Assembly (NCBI GenBank): GCA_023653785.1
Contig: JAMKCH010078740.1
Coordinates: 24,648-88,647 of the forward strand
Source of the DNA: Ophioderma brevispina
Taxonomy: Eukaryota > Echinodermata > Ophiuroidea > Amphilepidida > Ophiodermatidae
Reading direction: 5' to 3'
Length of the DNA stretch: 64,000 nt
Position 1 is the stretch's first letter. The number at the start of each line of letters is the position of its first letter. Of the stretch, positions 24,672 through 34,891 are shown piece by piece. A program made the translations under genes and the position numbers. The notes beneath the pieces were generated by a model, which ran no database searches, was not told where the DNA came from, and saw nothing but the letters and a program-made list of their open reading frames with translations.

Positions 24672-24918
24672 CACTGCAAAATATATTGGCCAAAATTTGT
24701 CTAATATTGTGTCTAATATTGTGTCAAAATTATTATGTAAAAAATATGCCCAGCTCATTTTAACACATTTATTGGGCAAAATATGACAACATTATGTGTA
24801 AACTTTGCCCAATTAGAATAAACTAAGACTAATGATGATAAAAATCTGTCCAATAATTTAGTGAGTTCATATCAGACCCAACATTTGGTAGAGTTTGCCC
24901 AATTTTATTTTTGCAGTG
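24672..24918. mobile_element. Probable CACTGCAAAA-ended MITE
   Basis: The left end CACTGCAAAATATATTGG pairs with the inward-read right end CACTGCAAAAATAAAATTGG. The interior repeats TTGGGCAAA and GTCTAATATTGTGT words in loose tandem. The left flank is TA but the right flank reads AA, so the TA target duplication is imperfect. CACTG-type ends at TA suggest a Tc1/mariner-type derivative. Confidence 0.55.
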
Positions 24919-25853
24919 AAGGTTGTTGATAGTAGTAACTTGGAGTTGGGTCAAATTATGTTCCCTAAGGGAACTACCAAGCAATTTGATTGGTTATTTA
25001 TCATGTTATATCATGTAATGAACCAATCAGGGATACTGTAAGTAAACTGGCAACCCTCAGGGGGTTATTAGGGACAGGATGCCCCAATTTTCTCTGAACC
25101 TTAAAATTGCAGACACATAAAACCCCCATCAGGTCCTCATGATTAACAACCTACAATGCTTCTAAAAACTGACATGTGTCAGCAGATTGTCCTCATGTGT
25201 CACAGGCTAACATGATGGATGACTACAGATATATTATATTCAAATCCAAATAATGCTTTATTATTTAGTGTCACATAAATAACAGCAAGTCCAGCTGTCC
25301 AGCTCCCATTAATTTCCTGTATTTTCAAGGGTCCGGAGCTTGTATTTCATGTTGTGATATTATGTTATAAATGTGTGCACGATGATCTATAGGTACAGAT
25401 GCATCCTTACACATGAATTTTATGCATATTTTGGCTGTATATGATTTCAAACATGAACATAACTGTGAGAACTAAACTGGTGATGACAGATCTAATTGTT
25501 ATTATTTTAACCTGTAAGAGTTCATTTCTATTTTAATGTCTCCTTTGTAGCAGAGTTTCCTAATAAGGTTAAATTGGCATGGACAATGAATTACTAAATA
25601 TCTGATCAAAAATGATCCCATATAAACTAAATAAAATAATCCATGCATATGTTCATTCCACATAGTTAAGACACGTTTTACTATAATTTCTTGTAAAGTT
25701 ATGATTGGCATTGTAGATAGATCATTATTCATTCACTACACCGAAAGTTTTTGGTATGAAATTATTCTTTTTTTTTGGGGGGAAAGGAAATAAACCAACC
25801 AAAAAGAAGACAGATTGCATGTGCACATGGGTCATTTCTTTAAAACCAGTATC
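24919..25853. other. AT-rich sequence with no identified gene
   Basis: Only the shared GGGATACTGTAAG block near 25028-25042 and GATTGGTTATTTATCATG beside it suggest an old repeat. Confidence 0.35.
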
Positions 25854-25985
25854 TTAATGGTGCAACAAGATATATTGTGACATATGTAGGGATTTCATAT
25901 AGATTAGACACCCAATTAGATTTCCTATCTTGCATTTAGCTTCAGAAATGTCTCAAAAATTAAAATAAAAAGTGATTTTGATTGA
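25854..25985. mobile_element. TTAA-A MITE, left half only
   Basis: TTAATGGTGCAACAAGATAT at the start, then GATTTCATATAGATTAGA, and later CAGAAAT and AAAATAAAA words, align with the left half of the complete copy at 34892. Similarity stops near the middle of the element. No matching right end follows at the expected distance. Confidence 0.55.
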
Positions 25986-26021
25986 TTGGTAAAACATGCC
26001 ACATGCAACAACAGACATTTC

Positions 26022-26170
26022 TTAAATTGGCATCAAACAGTATAGCTCAGTATGTATCTTACACAAAGCCTGAAGACACATCCAAATGTCTCCTGGCTAG
26101 GCAGAAGACTTACTGGAGGACAAGTCTCAAAACTGGCTCCTGAGGATGTGTCTTATGTCTTTGACAAGCT
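26022..26170 (+). repeat. Flank repeat R, copy 1
   Basis: A 149-bp block from TTAAATTGGCATC to TTTGACAAGCT. It matches 26559-26707 with about five mismatches. Here the TTAA at its left edge is not joined to a TTAA-A right end. Just after its right edge a TTAA-C element begins at another TTAA. The open and occupied sites are the reverse of those in copy 2. Confidence 0.85.
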
Positions 26171-26171
26171 A

Positions 26172-26365
26172 TTAAAGCAATATTAGCACATTTTTTGAAG
26201 AGCGCCCCCAATTTTCAAAATTTGATATTTTTGCACAGCTACGTTGGTAATTGTCTAGGAAACTATACCTGCGAACGAGAATGCTAAAAAATGCGTATTT
26301 ATCACAAAATAAGCGATTTTGTAATTAGAATTAGGATTCCAGATTGGACTTAACGGCAGAGCTGG
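26172..26365 (+). mobile_element. TTAA-C MITE, left part, cut at a T run
   Basis: TTAA followed by AGCAATATTAGCACATTTTT and GAAGAGCGCCCCCAATTTT matches the start of 33380-33927. The interior (AAACTATACCTG, then GAATGCTAAAAAATGCGTAT, then AAGCGATTTTGTAAT) corresponds to blocks of that copy in both arms. The element stops at 20 T. Confidence 0.72.
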
Positions 26366-26385
26366 TTTTTTTTTTTTTTTTTTTT
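26366..26385. other. Run of exactly 20 T at a junction
   Basis: It joins the left part of a TTAA-C element to the right half of a TTAA-A element, and lies between two copies of flank repeat R. Confidence 0.55.
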
Positions 26386-26561
26386 ATTTGCTCCTATACG
26401 AAATTAGAAATTTCACAATTTTTGTACCAAAGAAACATTTCTCAACTTAATCCTTTCAGATGGGGATATTTTTGATGGAAAGCTTTACATCAGGGCAAAA
26501 ATAAGAATTTTCACATTTTTTAGGTACACCTGTTATTTGAAATCTCTCGTTGCACCTTTAA
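26386..26561. mobile_element. TTAA-A MITE, right half, cut at a T run
   Basis: Begins in the shared GCTCCTATACGAAATTAG block, continues through TTTGTACCAAAGAAACATTT, and ends GAAATCTCTCGTTGCACC plus TTTAA. This is the canonical right end of the family. Confidence 0.75.
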
Positions 26562-26707
26562 ATTGGCATCAAACAGTATAGCTCAGTATGTATCTTACAT
26601 GAAGCCTGAAGACACATCCAAATGTCTCCTGACTAGACAGAAGACTTGCTGGAGGACAAGTCTCAAAACTGGCTCCTGAGGATGTGTCTTATGTCTTTGA
26701 CAAGCTT
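26559..26707 (+). repeat. Flank repeat R, copy 2
   Basis: Matches 26022-26170. It is preceded by a TTAA-A right end. It is followed directly by TTAAGGTGTTACATAAAGCC, an unoccupied version of the TTAA that holds TTAA-C in copy 1. Confidence 0.85.
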
Positions 26708-26987
26708 TAAGGTGTTACATAAAGCCTGGTACATAAGAAACTTTTTACTGTGCATCATATTATAATGATTTGCCTATTACAGTGTGGTGTTGCTGCTCAT
26801 TCTGACAAATTCCTTTCAGATTTGATAGCTTTGTGCTGTGTTTTATATAGCCTATGTAGCCCCAGAAAGAACAAACAGTAGGATTTATGTGGGGTATACA
26901 GGGGCAAAGCTGCTGGCAGAATGATTCCCTTTCTGCTCCCCGAATAAAATTTGAAATATTAGTGATATTTTCTGCAAAGGGTATTTG

Positions 26988-27222
26988 GGTTAAAACTATT
27001 TGAAAGAAAACGCTAATTTATAGGTTAAAACTATTTGAGAGAAACTGATTTATAGGTTATAACTATATTTGAGAGAAAATATTAACATTATATGTTAAAA
27101 TTATTTGAGTGAAAATATTATTTTTTTTTAGGTTAAAACATTTGAGGGAAAATTTAAATTAAGCCCAATGGGTTAGAATATTGATTGGGAAATAGGTTAA
27201 AACTATACGAGGGAAAATATTG
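26988..27222. repeat. Tandem repeat, 24-40-bp units, about seven copies
   Basis: Units begin GGTTAAAACTATTTGAGAGA (with variants) and vary in the length of the AT-rich tail. The last two or three units recur at about 28867-28955, at the start of the duplicated block. Confidence 0.75.
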
Positions 27223-27585
27223 TTTTATCTGGAGGGGAACATGGGAAGCAGGATTTGCCACACTCTCTGAATTCTTCTCCGCCTACCTTGGTCATAATTT
27301 TTTGATGGATTACTAGTAACTGGTTAAGGCCTACAAAGTGGTTGCTTTCAATCTCTAAAACTGCACAATTGTTGGCACTTTTTTAAGCACAAAAAACTGA
27401 ATATACTTATACTGACCTTAAACTCTAGCCTTGGACATGTTGGAAGAAGTCCAGTAGAAAAACAATTTAGAAACAATTACCAATACTACTTTTACTCCTA
27501 TTTATTTGAAAAAAAATGGATGTTTAGATTTAATAAATTAAAGGTGTATTTTGTGATCCACACAACTTGATATTTTTATGGTTCA

Positions 27586-27935
27586 TTAAAGGCACTATCA
27601 GTGATTTGATAAATCAGAAAAACAAAAAATTATCAAAAATCAGATTTTTGTATGTCTGGAACTAGTATTGGTATACCCTGCAAGTGATACAATCAAACAC
27701 AGCCTAATAAAGACAAAATCGGTTATTTTAGTCATAAATGACCATACGGACACTTTCTACAACACAATGGAGGTTCATATCTTTGAATATTGCTGTTTTC
27801 TTCCTTTTCTCTCAATTTTTAATTTGGAAAAAATACTTATGGGAATTGTAGAGGTTTGTCCTTCACTTTTAAGCTATTCTAGCAAAATTTCAAATAGTTT
27901 GACCCTTTCGGGTGAATCACTGATAGTGTCTTTAA
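27586..27935. mobile_element. TTAA-B family MITE, complete copy
   Basis: TTAA lies at 27586-27589 and 27932-27935. The ends are AGGCACTATCAGTGATTTGA and, read inward from the right, AGACACTATCAGTGATTC. These termini match better than those of the 5698 copy. The open frame at 27668-28027 begins inside the element and runs past it. It reappears identically at 29402-29761 because the block is duplicated. Confidence 0.85.
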
Positions 27936-28008
27936 ATATTTTTGAGAAAGGATTTTTTCTAAAATTTCAGTTGACTTTGATGATGCCTTTTGATATTATG
28001 AGCCAACA

Positions 28009-28403
28009 TTTGTATCCAGTGGCGTAGCTAGGATTTTTCATATTGGGGGGGCCAGTGTCGCATCTCAACCGACAGAAAATGGGTAGGGTCCAGGGGCCCG
28101 CCTTAGGGCCCCTGTTGGGATCCATGGCGAAGCCCCGGTGGGGTCCCTTGGGGCGAAGCCCCCTGAAAATTTTTGGTGTTTATATGCTTTAAATGTCTTC
28201 TGAGGGCTAATTTTTGTACGATTTTGTAAAATTTACTTGTCGCACACTGTCCATTGAACTTTAAACCTATACTTTGCCGACAATCCGGCCTGCAAGTGCC
28301 ATGACCTGAATTTTTCAAGTGAACCGACGGGCTCATCTCAACCGACGAAATCAATTATTGGGGGGGCCACGCCCCCCCCTCTGGCTACGCCACTGTTTCT
28401 ATC
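28009..28403. mobile_element. hAT-like MITE with CAGTGGCGTAGC ends
   Basis: The body 28017-28395 starts CAGTGGCGTAGCTAGGA and ends CTCTGGCTACGCCACTG. The adjacent octamers are TTTGTATC (left) and TTTCTATC (right), an 8-bp duplication with one mismatch. GC-rich segments with GCCCC repeats lie inside. No transposase is present. Confidence 0.75.
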
Positions 28404-28559
28404 ACAGTGTTCTACAGACCACTGTGGTGGAATTTTTGTCCATAAAATGCAAAATTGAAAATTTCTTCCTAAGTATATCTGCATGTAAGATTAGGTGCAC
28501 ATAGTTCAGATGATATGAAAATCTCAGCATTTTTAGGTAGATTGGAGACTAGGCTGCAG

Positions 28560-28728
28560 ATCACAAAATGTTGCACCCCAAAATTCTGCAAAAGGATCAA
28601 AAGGTCCATGTTTTGGACCTTTTTTTCGAAAAATTCAGCAAAAAGTGGACCTTTTTCACCTTTTGTGGAATTTGGGGGGGGGGTGCGACCGCACCCCCCG
28701 CACCCCCCCTGCGTACGGGCCTGACTTT
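28560..28728 (-). repeat. CAGGCCCGTA-type GC-ended repeat (fragment)
   Basis: On the minus strand it starts CAGGCCCGTACGCAGGGGGG and runs into G-rich then AAAAGGTCCA-type text. The same layout is seen at 31508, 38771, 62620 and 30360. The far boundary is not visible. Confidence 0.6.
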
Positions 28729-28729
28729 C

Positions 28730-28845
28730 ACTCCTATTTATTTGAAAAAAAATGGATGTTTAGATTTAATAAATTAAAGGTGTATTTTGTGATCCACACA
28801 ACTTGATATTTTTATGGTTCATTAAAGGCACTATCAGTGATTTGA
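28730..28845 (+). repeat. Third partial copy of 27491-27605, ending in a TTAA-B stub
   Basis: Matches the sequence leading into the TTAA-B insertion (TCCTATTTATTTGAAAAAAA, then GATCCACACAACTTGATATT) and the first 20 bp of the element from 28826. It then stops at the T run. Confidence 0.8.
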
Positions 28846-28866
28846 TTTTTTTTTTTTTTTTTTTTT
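28846..28866. other. Run of 21 T at a duplication junction
   Basis: It separates the partial third copy from the second full copy of the duplicated block. Its length and context match the T runs at 6580 and 26366. Confidence 0.55.
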
Positions 28867-29319
28867 AAACTATTTGAGGGAAAATATTAAATTAAGCCTA
28901 TGGGTTAGAACTATTTGATGGGAAAATAGGTTAAAACTATACGAGGGAAAATATTGTTTTATCTGGAGGGGAACATGGGAAGCAGGATGTGCAACACTCT
29001 CTGAAATTCTCCGCCTACCTTGTCATATTTTTTGATGGATTACTAGTAACTGTTACAGTGCCTAAAAGTGTTGCTTTCATCTCTAAAACTCACAAATTGT
29101 TGGCACTTTTTTAAGCACAAAAAATCTGAACTGAATATACTTATACTGACCTTAAACTCTAGCCTTGGACATGTTGGAAGAAGTCCAGTAGAAAAACAAT
29201 TTAGAAACAATTACCAATACTACTTTTACTCCTATTTATTTGAAAAAAAATGGATGTTTAGATTTAATAAATTAAAGGTGTATTTTGTGATCCACACAAC
29301 TTGATATTTTTATGGTTCA

Positions 29320-29669
29320 TTAAAGGCACTATCAGTGATTTGATAAATCAGAAAAACAAAAAATTATCAAAAATCAGATTTTTGTATGTCTGGAACTAGT
29401 ATTGGTATACCCTGCAAGTGATACAATCAAACACAGCCTAATAAAGACAAAATCGGTTATTTTAGTCATAAATGACCATACGGACACTTTCTACAACACA
29501 ATGGAGGTTCATATCTTTGAATATTGCTGTTTTCTTCCTTTTCTCTCAATTTTTAATTTGGAAAAAATACTTATGGGAATTGTAGAGGTTTGTCCTTCAC
29601 TTTTAAGCTATTCTAGCAAAATTTCAAATAGTTTGACCCTTTCGGGTGAATCACTGATAGTGTCTTTAA
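29320..29669. mobile_element. TTAA-B family MITE in the second duplicate
   Basis: Same ends and TTAA flanks as 27586-27935, at an offset of exactly 1734 bp. Confidence 0.82.
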
Positions 29670-29750
29670 ATATTTTTGAGAAAGGATTTTTTCTAAAATT
29701 TCAGTTGACTTTGATGATGCCTTTTGATATTATGAGCCAACATTTGTATC

Positions 29751-30137
29751 CAGTGGCGTAGCTAGGATTTTTCATATTGGGGGGGCCAGTGTCGCATCTC
29801 AACCGACAGAAAATGGGTAGGGTCCAGGGGCCCGCCTTAGGGCCCCTGTTGGGGTCCAGGCAAAGCCCCTGTGGGGGTCCAGGGGCAAAGCCCCCTGAAA
29901 TTTTTTTTTTTTTAATATGCTTTAAATGTCTTCTGAGGGCTTAATTTTTGTAGCAATTTTGTAAAATTTACTTGTCGCACGCTGTCCAATGAACTTTAAA
30001 CCTAATACTTTGGCGACAATCCGGCCTGCAATTGCCATGACCTGAATTTTTTCAGTGACCGACGGGCTCATCTCCACCGACGAAATCAATTATTGGTGGG
30101 TCCTGTGGCCCCTGCCCCCCCTCTGGCTTCGCCTCTG
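29751..30137. mobile_element. CAGTGGCGTAGC hAT-like MITE in the second duplicate
   Basis: Starts CAGTGGCGTAGCTAGGA. Its right end reads GGCTTCGCCTCTG instead of GGCTACGCCACTG. The GC-rich interior differs from the first copy although the upstream flank is identical. Local sequencing or assembly error is a plausible cause. Confidence 0.65.
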
Positions 30138-30359
30138 TTTTGTAGCACAGTGTTCTACGACCACTGTGGTGGAATTTTTGTCCATAAAATGCAAAATTGA
30201 AAATTTCTTCCTAAGTATATCTGCATGTAAGATTAGGTGCACATAGTTCAGATGATATGAAAATCTCAGCATTTTTAGGTAGATTGGAGACTAGGCTGCA
30301 GATCACAAAATGTTGCACCCCAAAATTCTGCAAAAGGATCAAAAGGTCCATGTTTTGCT

Positions 30360-30548
30360 GACTTTTTTTTTTATACAAAGTCCAAAATTTAGAGAAATGT
30401 TGACAAGAAAGTCAATTTTGTTGGTGATGAGATGTTCAAAAATAAAAAAAGAGTAATTTTAGGGGTTAAGTCCACTTTTACCAAAAATTGTCAATTTTTT
30501 TGAAGTCCTGCACCCCCCCCCAATAAATCCTGCATATGGCCCTGCTAG
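30360..30548 (-). repeat. CAGGCCC-type GC-ended repeat, diverged
   Basis: On the minus strand it reads CAGGGCCATATGCAGGATTT, then a G run, then AAAGTGGACTTAAC-like text. This is the same order as in the other copies. Confidence 0.5.
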
Positions 30549-31507
30549 GGTTCCGAAGGCAGCTTGGGACTCACTCCATACTCTTATTGAAGCTGGCTGC
30601 GATTTGCATACACAGGCATGATTCTTCATGTACATGGGACTGATAGCTTAACATCCCCCCTGATGGATGGACTATTATGTATGTATAATACAGAGTATGT
30701 TTGAATATTTGTCTTTTTCCACCTTAACCTAAACACATAAAAATGTCAGCTGCTAAAAAGAATAAGGAGGCCACATCTGAAAGTCTACTCTTTAACTCTG
30801 TTATTGCTAAGTCAACAAAGAAACACTGGCAGTGTCAGCTTTAGCATTCCCAAACTCAAAAAACATTTCCAAAACAGACTAGACAAGAACGAGAGCAGGA
30901 AAACCACACATTCCTCGCAACATTGGTGTTTAGATAACCCCGAGTTTGGGAGGAGTTACTCGCATGTCTCGTTCTCCATCGGGACTCGGCTGGTAGAGTT
31001 TGTCCTGCCTTGTTAACAGTTGTTCAAACACATTGTAGAGCAAACACCGTCCTTGTTTGGTCTCAAATCGGAAAGCAAATAAAATCGGTCTTCACTCTTG
31101 GGGGTGCGTTGATAGAGAACAAGAAAACAGAAAGCCAAATCAAACCCGATTGTGAAATAGGAAACTTAATTCTTTAGCTAGCGATTGCTATTTTTGCAGT
31201 TGGTAACTTTTTTACCCGGTGCTCCCTGGAGGACTGAGGTCAGTATCCTTGAGGGAAAATCCTTGTATGCTACATTTACCAGTGAACTATACTATACTGT
31301 GTTGTAAACTTCTTCAAGAAGTTTAGCAGAAATTGTAAAGGTTACTTTTCGAAATTAAGAGAAAAATTTACTTTTTAGATTTTAGATTCTAGTTACTCAT
31401 TTTACACATCTAACTGATGAATTATGGGTTAAGTAATACCAGAAAATTGCACATAAGGTCTATATTCCAATTTCTGATCAATCTTGAATTATATACATGG
31501 TTGGTTA
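30549..31507. other. Unassigned sequence, possibly single copy
   Basis: No repeat family recognised. Positions 30800-31150 are more balanced in base composition. The 70-codon frame at 30804-31016 has no recognisable domain and no obvious splice context. Confidence 0.3.
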
Positions 31508-31790
31508 CCAGGCCCATAACCAGGATTTCTTTTGGGGTGGTGTTTTTTCTTCAAAAGTTGACCTTTTCTCAAATTATTTCTCCCACAAAAAGGGGTGGGG
31601 TTAAATTTGGCAAAAGTGGACCCTTTTTACCAAAATGTTAACCTTTTTTCCACAAAAAAAAACAAAAAACATAACCCCCTAATTTTTGGCTCGCTCTGCT
31701 TGTAAAATCTATTTTTGGGCCTTTTTTAGCCCTATTTAGGGACTTTTGGGGGCTTTTGGAATTGGGGCATCTGTTCCATATCTGCCCACA
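31508..31790 (+). repeat. CAGGCCCGTA-type GC-ended repeat, copy on the plus strand
   Basis: Starts CCAGGCCCATAACCAGGATT. It continues with GTTGACC, GGCAAAAGTGGACC, TTTTTACCAAAATGTTAACC, CTAATTTTTGGCTCG and GGGGGCTTTTGGAATTGGGG. These blocks appear in the same order in the reverse complement of 62620-62890. No coding capacity is seen. Confidence 0.72.
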
Positions 31791-31849
31791 CCTCAGGATT
31801 ATTGCTTACCTAAGAAGCCTTAGCCACAGAGACAGGGGAGCAAAAGTCC

Positions 31850-32458
31850 TACACTGTAAAAATTAAGTGTTTAGGTTTTGTAACACTTATTAAACACCTA
31901 GATGCATTTAACGCAACAAAATAAAAAATACCAACTTTTTGGTTAAAAAGTGGGTATTTCTTGGACCACTGCTCCTATAAATCACTAAAAAGCATTGAAA
32001 TTCAGCGCTGTTTTTCCCATTTTTAAATCAGAGCAATGTGAATTTCTAACGTGAACGCCTTAAGCGTTTAAAACAATATTATCCTAAGTGTTTAGATACT
32101 AAAATAAACACGTTTTGTGTTTATTTTGAACACTATAGTGTTAAGCTTCTAAATGCCTTTGGTGTTATGATGTTGAACTTCTAAACACCATGGTGTTTAT
32201 TCTTCCTAAACGGCTGGCAAATGTATAGTGTTTTAAAAGCGTTAAGGCGTTTATGTTAAAAATGTCCATTGCTCTGATTTAAAAATGGGAAAAACGATGC
32301 TGAATTTCAATGCTTTTAGCGATTTATAGGAGCAGTGGTCTATGAAAATACCCACCTTTTGACCAAAAAGTTGGTATTTTTTATTTTGTTGTTTCGTTAA
32401 AAGCGTCTAGGTGTTTAATAAGTGTTACAAAACCTAAACACTTAATTTTTACAGTGTA
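31850..32458. mobile_element. Long-armed TA-flanked MITE with CACTGTAAAAATTAAG ends
   Basis: TA (31850-31851) precedes CACTGTAAAAATTAAGTG, and the matching end is followed by TA (32457-32458). The inverted arms run about 230-240 bp, with blocks such as CCACTGCTCCTATAAATC and CCCATTTTTAAATCAGAGCA mirrored on the right. The centre holds repeated GTGTTTA and AACACTATAGTGTT words. The TA target and CACTGT ends suggest a Tc1/mariner-type non-autonomous element. No transposase is present. Confidence 0.85.
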
Positions 32459-33240
32459 CATATAGTTTTTCTATCAATATTATACAAACAAAATGAAATG
32501 TTCCCTCTTATAAAAAAAAGGTGTCCTTCCTGTGAAATCTTTTAATATCCATTTTAATATGCAAAACTGATTTGTTGATTACTTAATCACTTAATTAATT
32601 CACACACAAATTTTAACTTACTTATCCCGTGGCTACGGTTCTTCCTGTACTAAGCCAAACCTTTCAATACAACAGCACGCTAAGTGGACGAGTGTGAAGT
32701 GGAAACAATGTGCCATCATGTTTATCATTATGACATTTAATGGTCCATTATGGCATAGTTAAACAAAATTTAATGTCATGTACTATGATATCATATATAA
32801 ATGATGACACATTATCATTAAAATAATGGTGTGAGGAAGCGCGGCTGCCGAAGAGCATATACTTCACCTTAATTTTGCCCGGCGCCACGTAATGACAGTA
32901 AGCGACTGGCTTGCTGGGTAGGCCGACCGACTGACCGGGCCAAGCTGTTGCCGTTCATTCATGTTTCAGTAAATGAGACTGCTTAAATATAGAGCATTGC
33001 CCACTGGGGCACTGATCCGGTGTATGTACAACAGCCCAGACATAGTGCGTTTTGATTATGATGGTAATATATAGTACCTTATTGGTAAATAGTTGAAATT
33101 GAATGGTTTATGGAATGCTATTTTACTTATATTGGATATTCCAATTTATTGATGTAAGGGATTTCAACCATGGTAGATTCTGCATTGGTTATAACACAGT
33201 GGTTTTGAGAATGGCTCCCTAAGGGGAAGTGATTTGGATG
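32459..33240. other. AT-rich sequence with no identified feature
   Basis: No gene or clear repeat. Positions 32840-32955 are more GC-rich (CCGACCGACTGACCGG) but unassigned. Confidence 0.35.
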
Positions 33241-33320
33241 CATCTCAAACTGACTAAGACTAGGCTTGTTTGGCATCATTTGAATGCATTTGTTCATGGC
33301 TGATTCCAAATATGGACATG
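33241..33320 (+). repeat. 80-bp core repeat, copy 3
   Basis: CATCTCAAACTGACTAAGAC, TAGGCTTGTTTGG, CATTTGAATGCATTTG and GGCTGATTCCAAATATGGAC occur in order. It lies 60 bp upstream of a TTAA-C element. Confidence 0.78.
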
Positions 33321-33379
33321 AATAATGTATAATTTTTGACATTTTGAAAAAACTTTGAGTTGAGAATTGATTGTTTTAA

Positions 33380-33927
33380 TTAAAGCAATATTAGCACATT
33401 TTTTTGAAGAGCGCCGCCAATTTTTCAAAATTTGGAGATTTTTACACGAGTTGCATTGGGTACCTGGCTAGTAAACTATACCTGTGAATGGATTAACCGA
33501 AAATGTCTATGTGGCCCCCACAATGGAATTTTGTACACGAATAATTATTATCGGGGATCCCCGATAATAATAGTATCAACGGCTGCTGGAACGCCTTCCA
33601 ATGTGAAATACCGGGAAATAGCGCCATGTACTGTCTACGCTCATCCATTAGTGTTTTTAATGGTTTCCGGCAAGCCAAATTAGAGTTATTTTCTCGACGG
33701 GCAACTATTTCATCATGGACGGACATAACATCATTTTCCAGCTCTGCCCGTTAAGTCAATCTGGGATCCCAATTCTATTACAAATCGCTTATTTTGTGAG
33801 AAATACGCATTTTTTAGCATTCTCGTTTGCAGGTTAGTTTGCTAGACAAGTTACAGCTAACTGTGCAAAATATCAAAATTTTGCAAATTTGGCGCTCCTT
33901 CAAAAAATGTGCTAATCATTTCTTTAA
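33380..33927. mobile_element. TTAA-C family MITE, complete copy
   Basis: TTAA lies at 33380-33383 and 33924-33927. The left arm AGCAATATTAGCACATTTTT, then AAGAGCGCC, then CAATTTTTCAAAATTTGG pairs with the inward-read right arm AGAAATGATTAGCACATTTT, then GGAGCGCC, then AAATTTGCAAAATTTTG. It is the longest of the TTAA elements here (548 bp). A perfect 28-bp palindrome lies inside at 33544-33571. The overlapping open frames on both strands are products of the inverted repeat. Confidence 0.82.
33544..33571. repeat. Perfect 28-bp palindrome inside the TTAA-C element
   Basis: Fourteen bases mirror exactly around GGATCC, with core TATCGGGGATCCCCGATA. It is off the midpoint of the host element. Confidence 0.95.
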
Positions 33928-34891
33928 CTAAAACTTGGTTTAGTTGTGGATGGTTTACATGTTTTTGGAATTCAATTTGAACAATTCAATTGGGCTTGTT
34001 TTAAAGGACATGATTAATATGTATCATTAAATTCCCTTAAATCACTCATGTTGTTCCCATAGTAGGAATTTCTGTGTTTTTTGCTCCATGTTACTTTTTC
34101 TATTTTGTTAAGGAGAGACGGGTCAAGAGAAAAGCAAAGAGCAATTGTATTCCAGGGAAAAAACTTTTGAATGGAAGGTCAAACTTAGAATATCCACATT
34201 ACACAGTGTCTAGACTCTAGACTATTGCTACAAATTCCACATATCTCTCATCCTAGGCCTTTACAGTTAAAAACATTTAGACTATTTTGGTAAACTATAT
34301 GAATGCATGCTACAACACACAACCACGTCCATTTAGTATGTGAGCATAAACATCTCATATTAATTTATGTGTGAGATTGCCTATAGAGGTTGTCGGGCTA
34401 ACAAGGTTTTATTAAGTTTTTTTAATCCTAAGTTTTAATCTATCAATTCACAGTTCCTTCCAAAGTGATAAACATTACACTTCAATATCAACTAGAACCA
34501 AACCCCCCAAAAATGTTGTTAGGCTTTCTTTATTGTTGAATTGGATGCATCTTGAGTTTCTTTTAAATGGATGTAGTTCAAGATTTCAAAACCTCACAAC
34601 ACAACAAGAGCCCCAACCCCCAAACTAGTGGATTCAGTCTGGAGTTTTTCATTTTCAAATGGATTTAGTCAAAGTTTTGTGCCGATATTTTTAAGTGAGA
34701 GCTAAACGTGATTTTGTATCTCTCATAGAGTAACTTTGTAAAATTAATACGTTGCAAAATGGGGGACATATTTTTCGCTCATAACACCCTCTAGCCTAAG
34801 ATTTCACGGTAAATGAGAAATTTTTTTTGACCATTTCCGTTAAATTGGGGGTCCCTGTGGATGAGGCTATTAATGATGGATGTGGACCTCT
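33928..34891. other. AT-rich sequence with no identified feature
   Basis: No gene and no recognised repeat. Confidence 0.35.

Larger units (their letters stand above)
27133..28615 (+). repeat. Large duplication, first copy
   Basis: About 1.48 kb that recurs at 28867-30357. The offset is 1734 bp through most of the block and 1742 bp near its end. The section from about 27406 to 28080, including a 360-bp stretch around 27668-28027, looks identical between copies. The beginning and the GC-rich middle differ by small insertions and substitutions. The pattern suggests allelic or overlapping contigs more than an old duplication. Confidence 0.82.
28867..30357 (+). repeat. Large duplication, second copy
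   Basis: Corresponds to 27133-28615. It contains its own TTAA-B element (29320-29669) and CAGTGGCGTAGC element (from 29751). After GTCCATGTTTTG the two copies diverge. Confidence 0.82.

Noticed and set aside
27668..29761. Two identical 119-codon frames as a duplicated gene
   Set aside because: Both begin inside TTAA-B elements and are identical only because the whole 1.5-kb block is duplicated. The related copy at 5698 does not preserve the frame.
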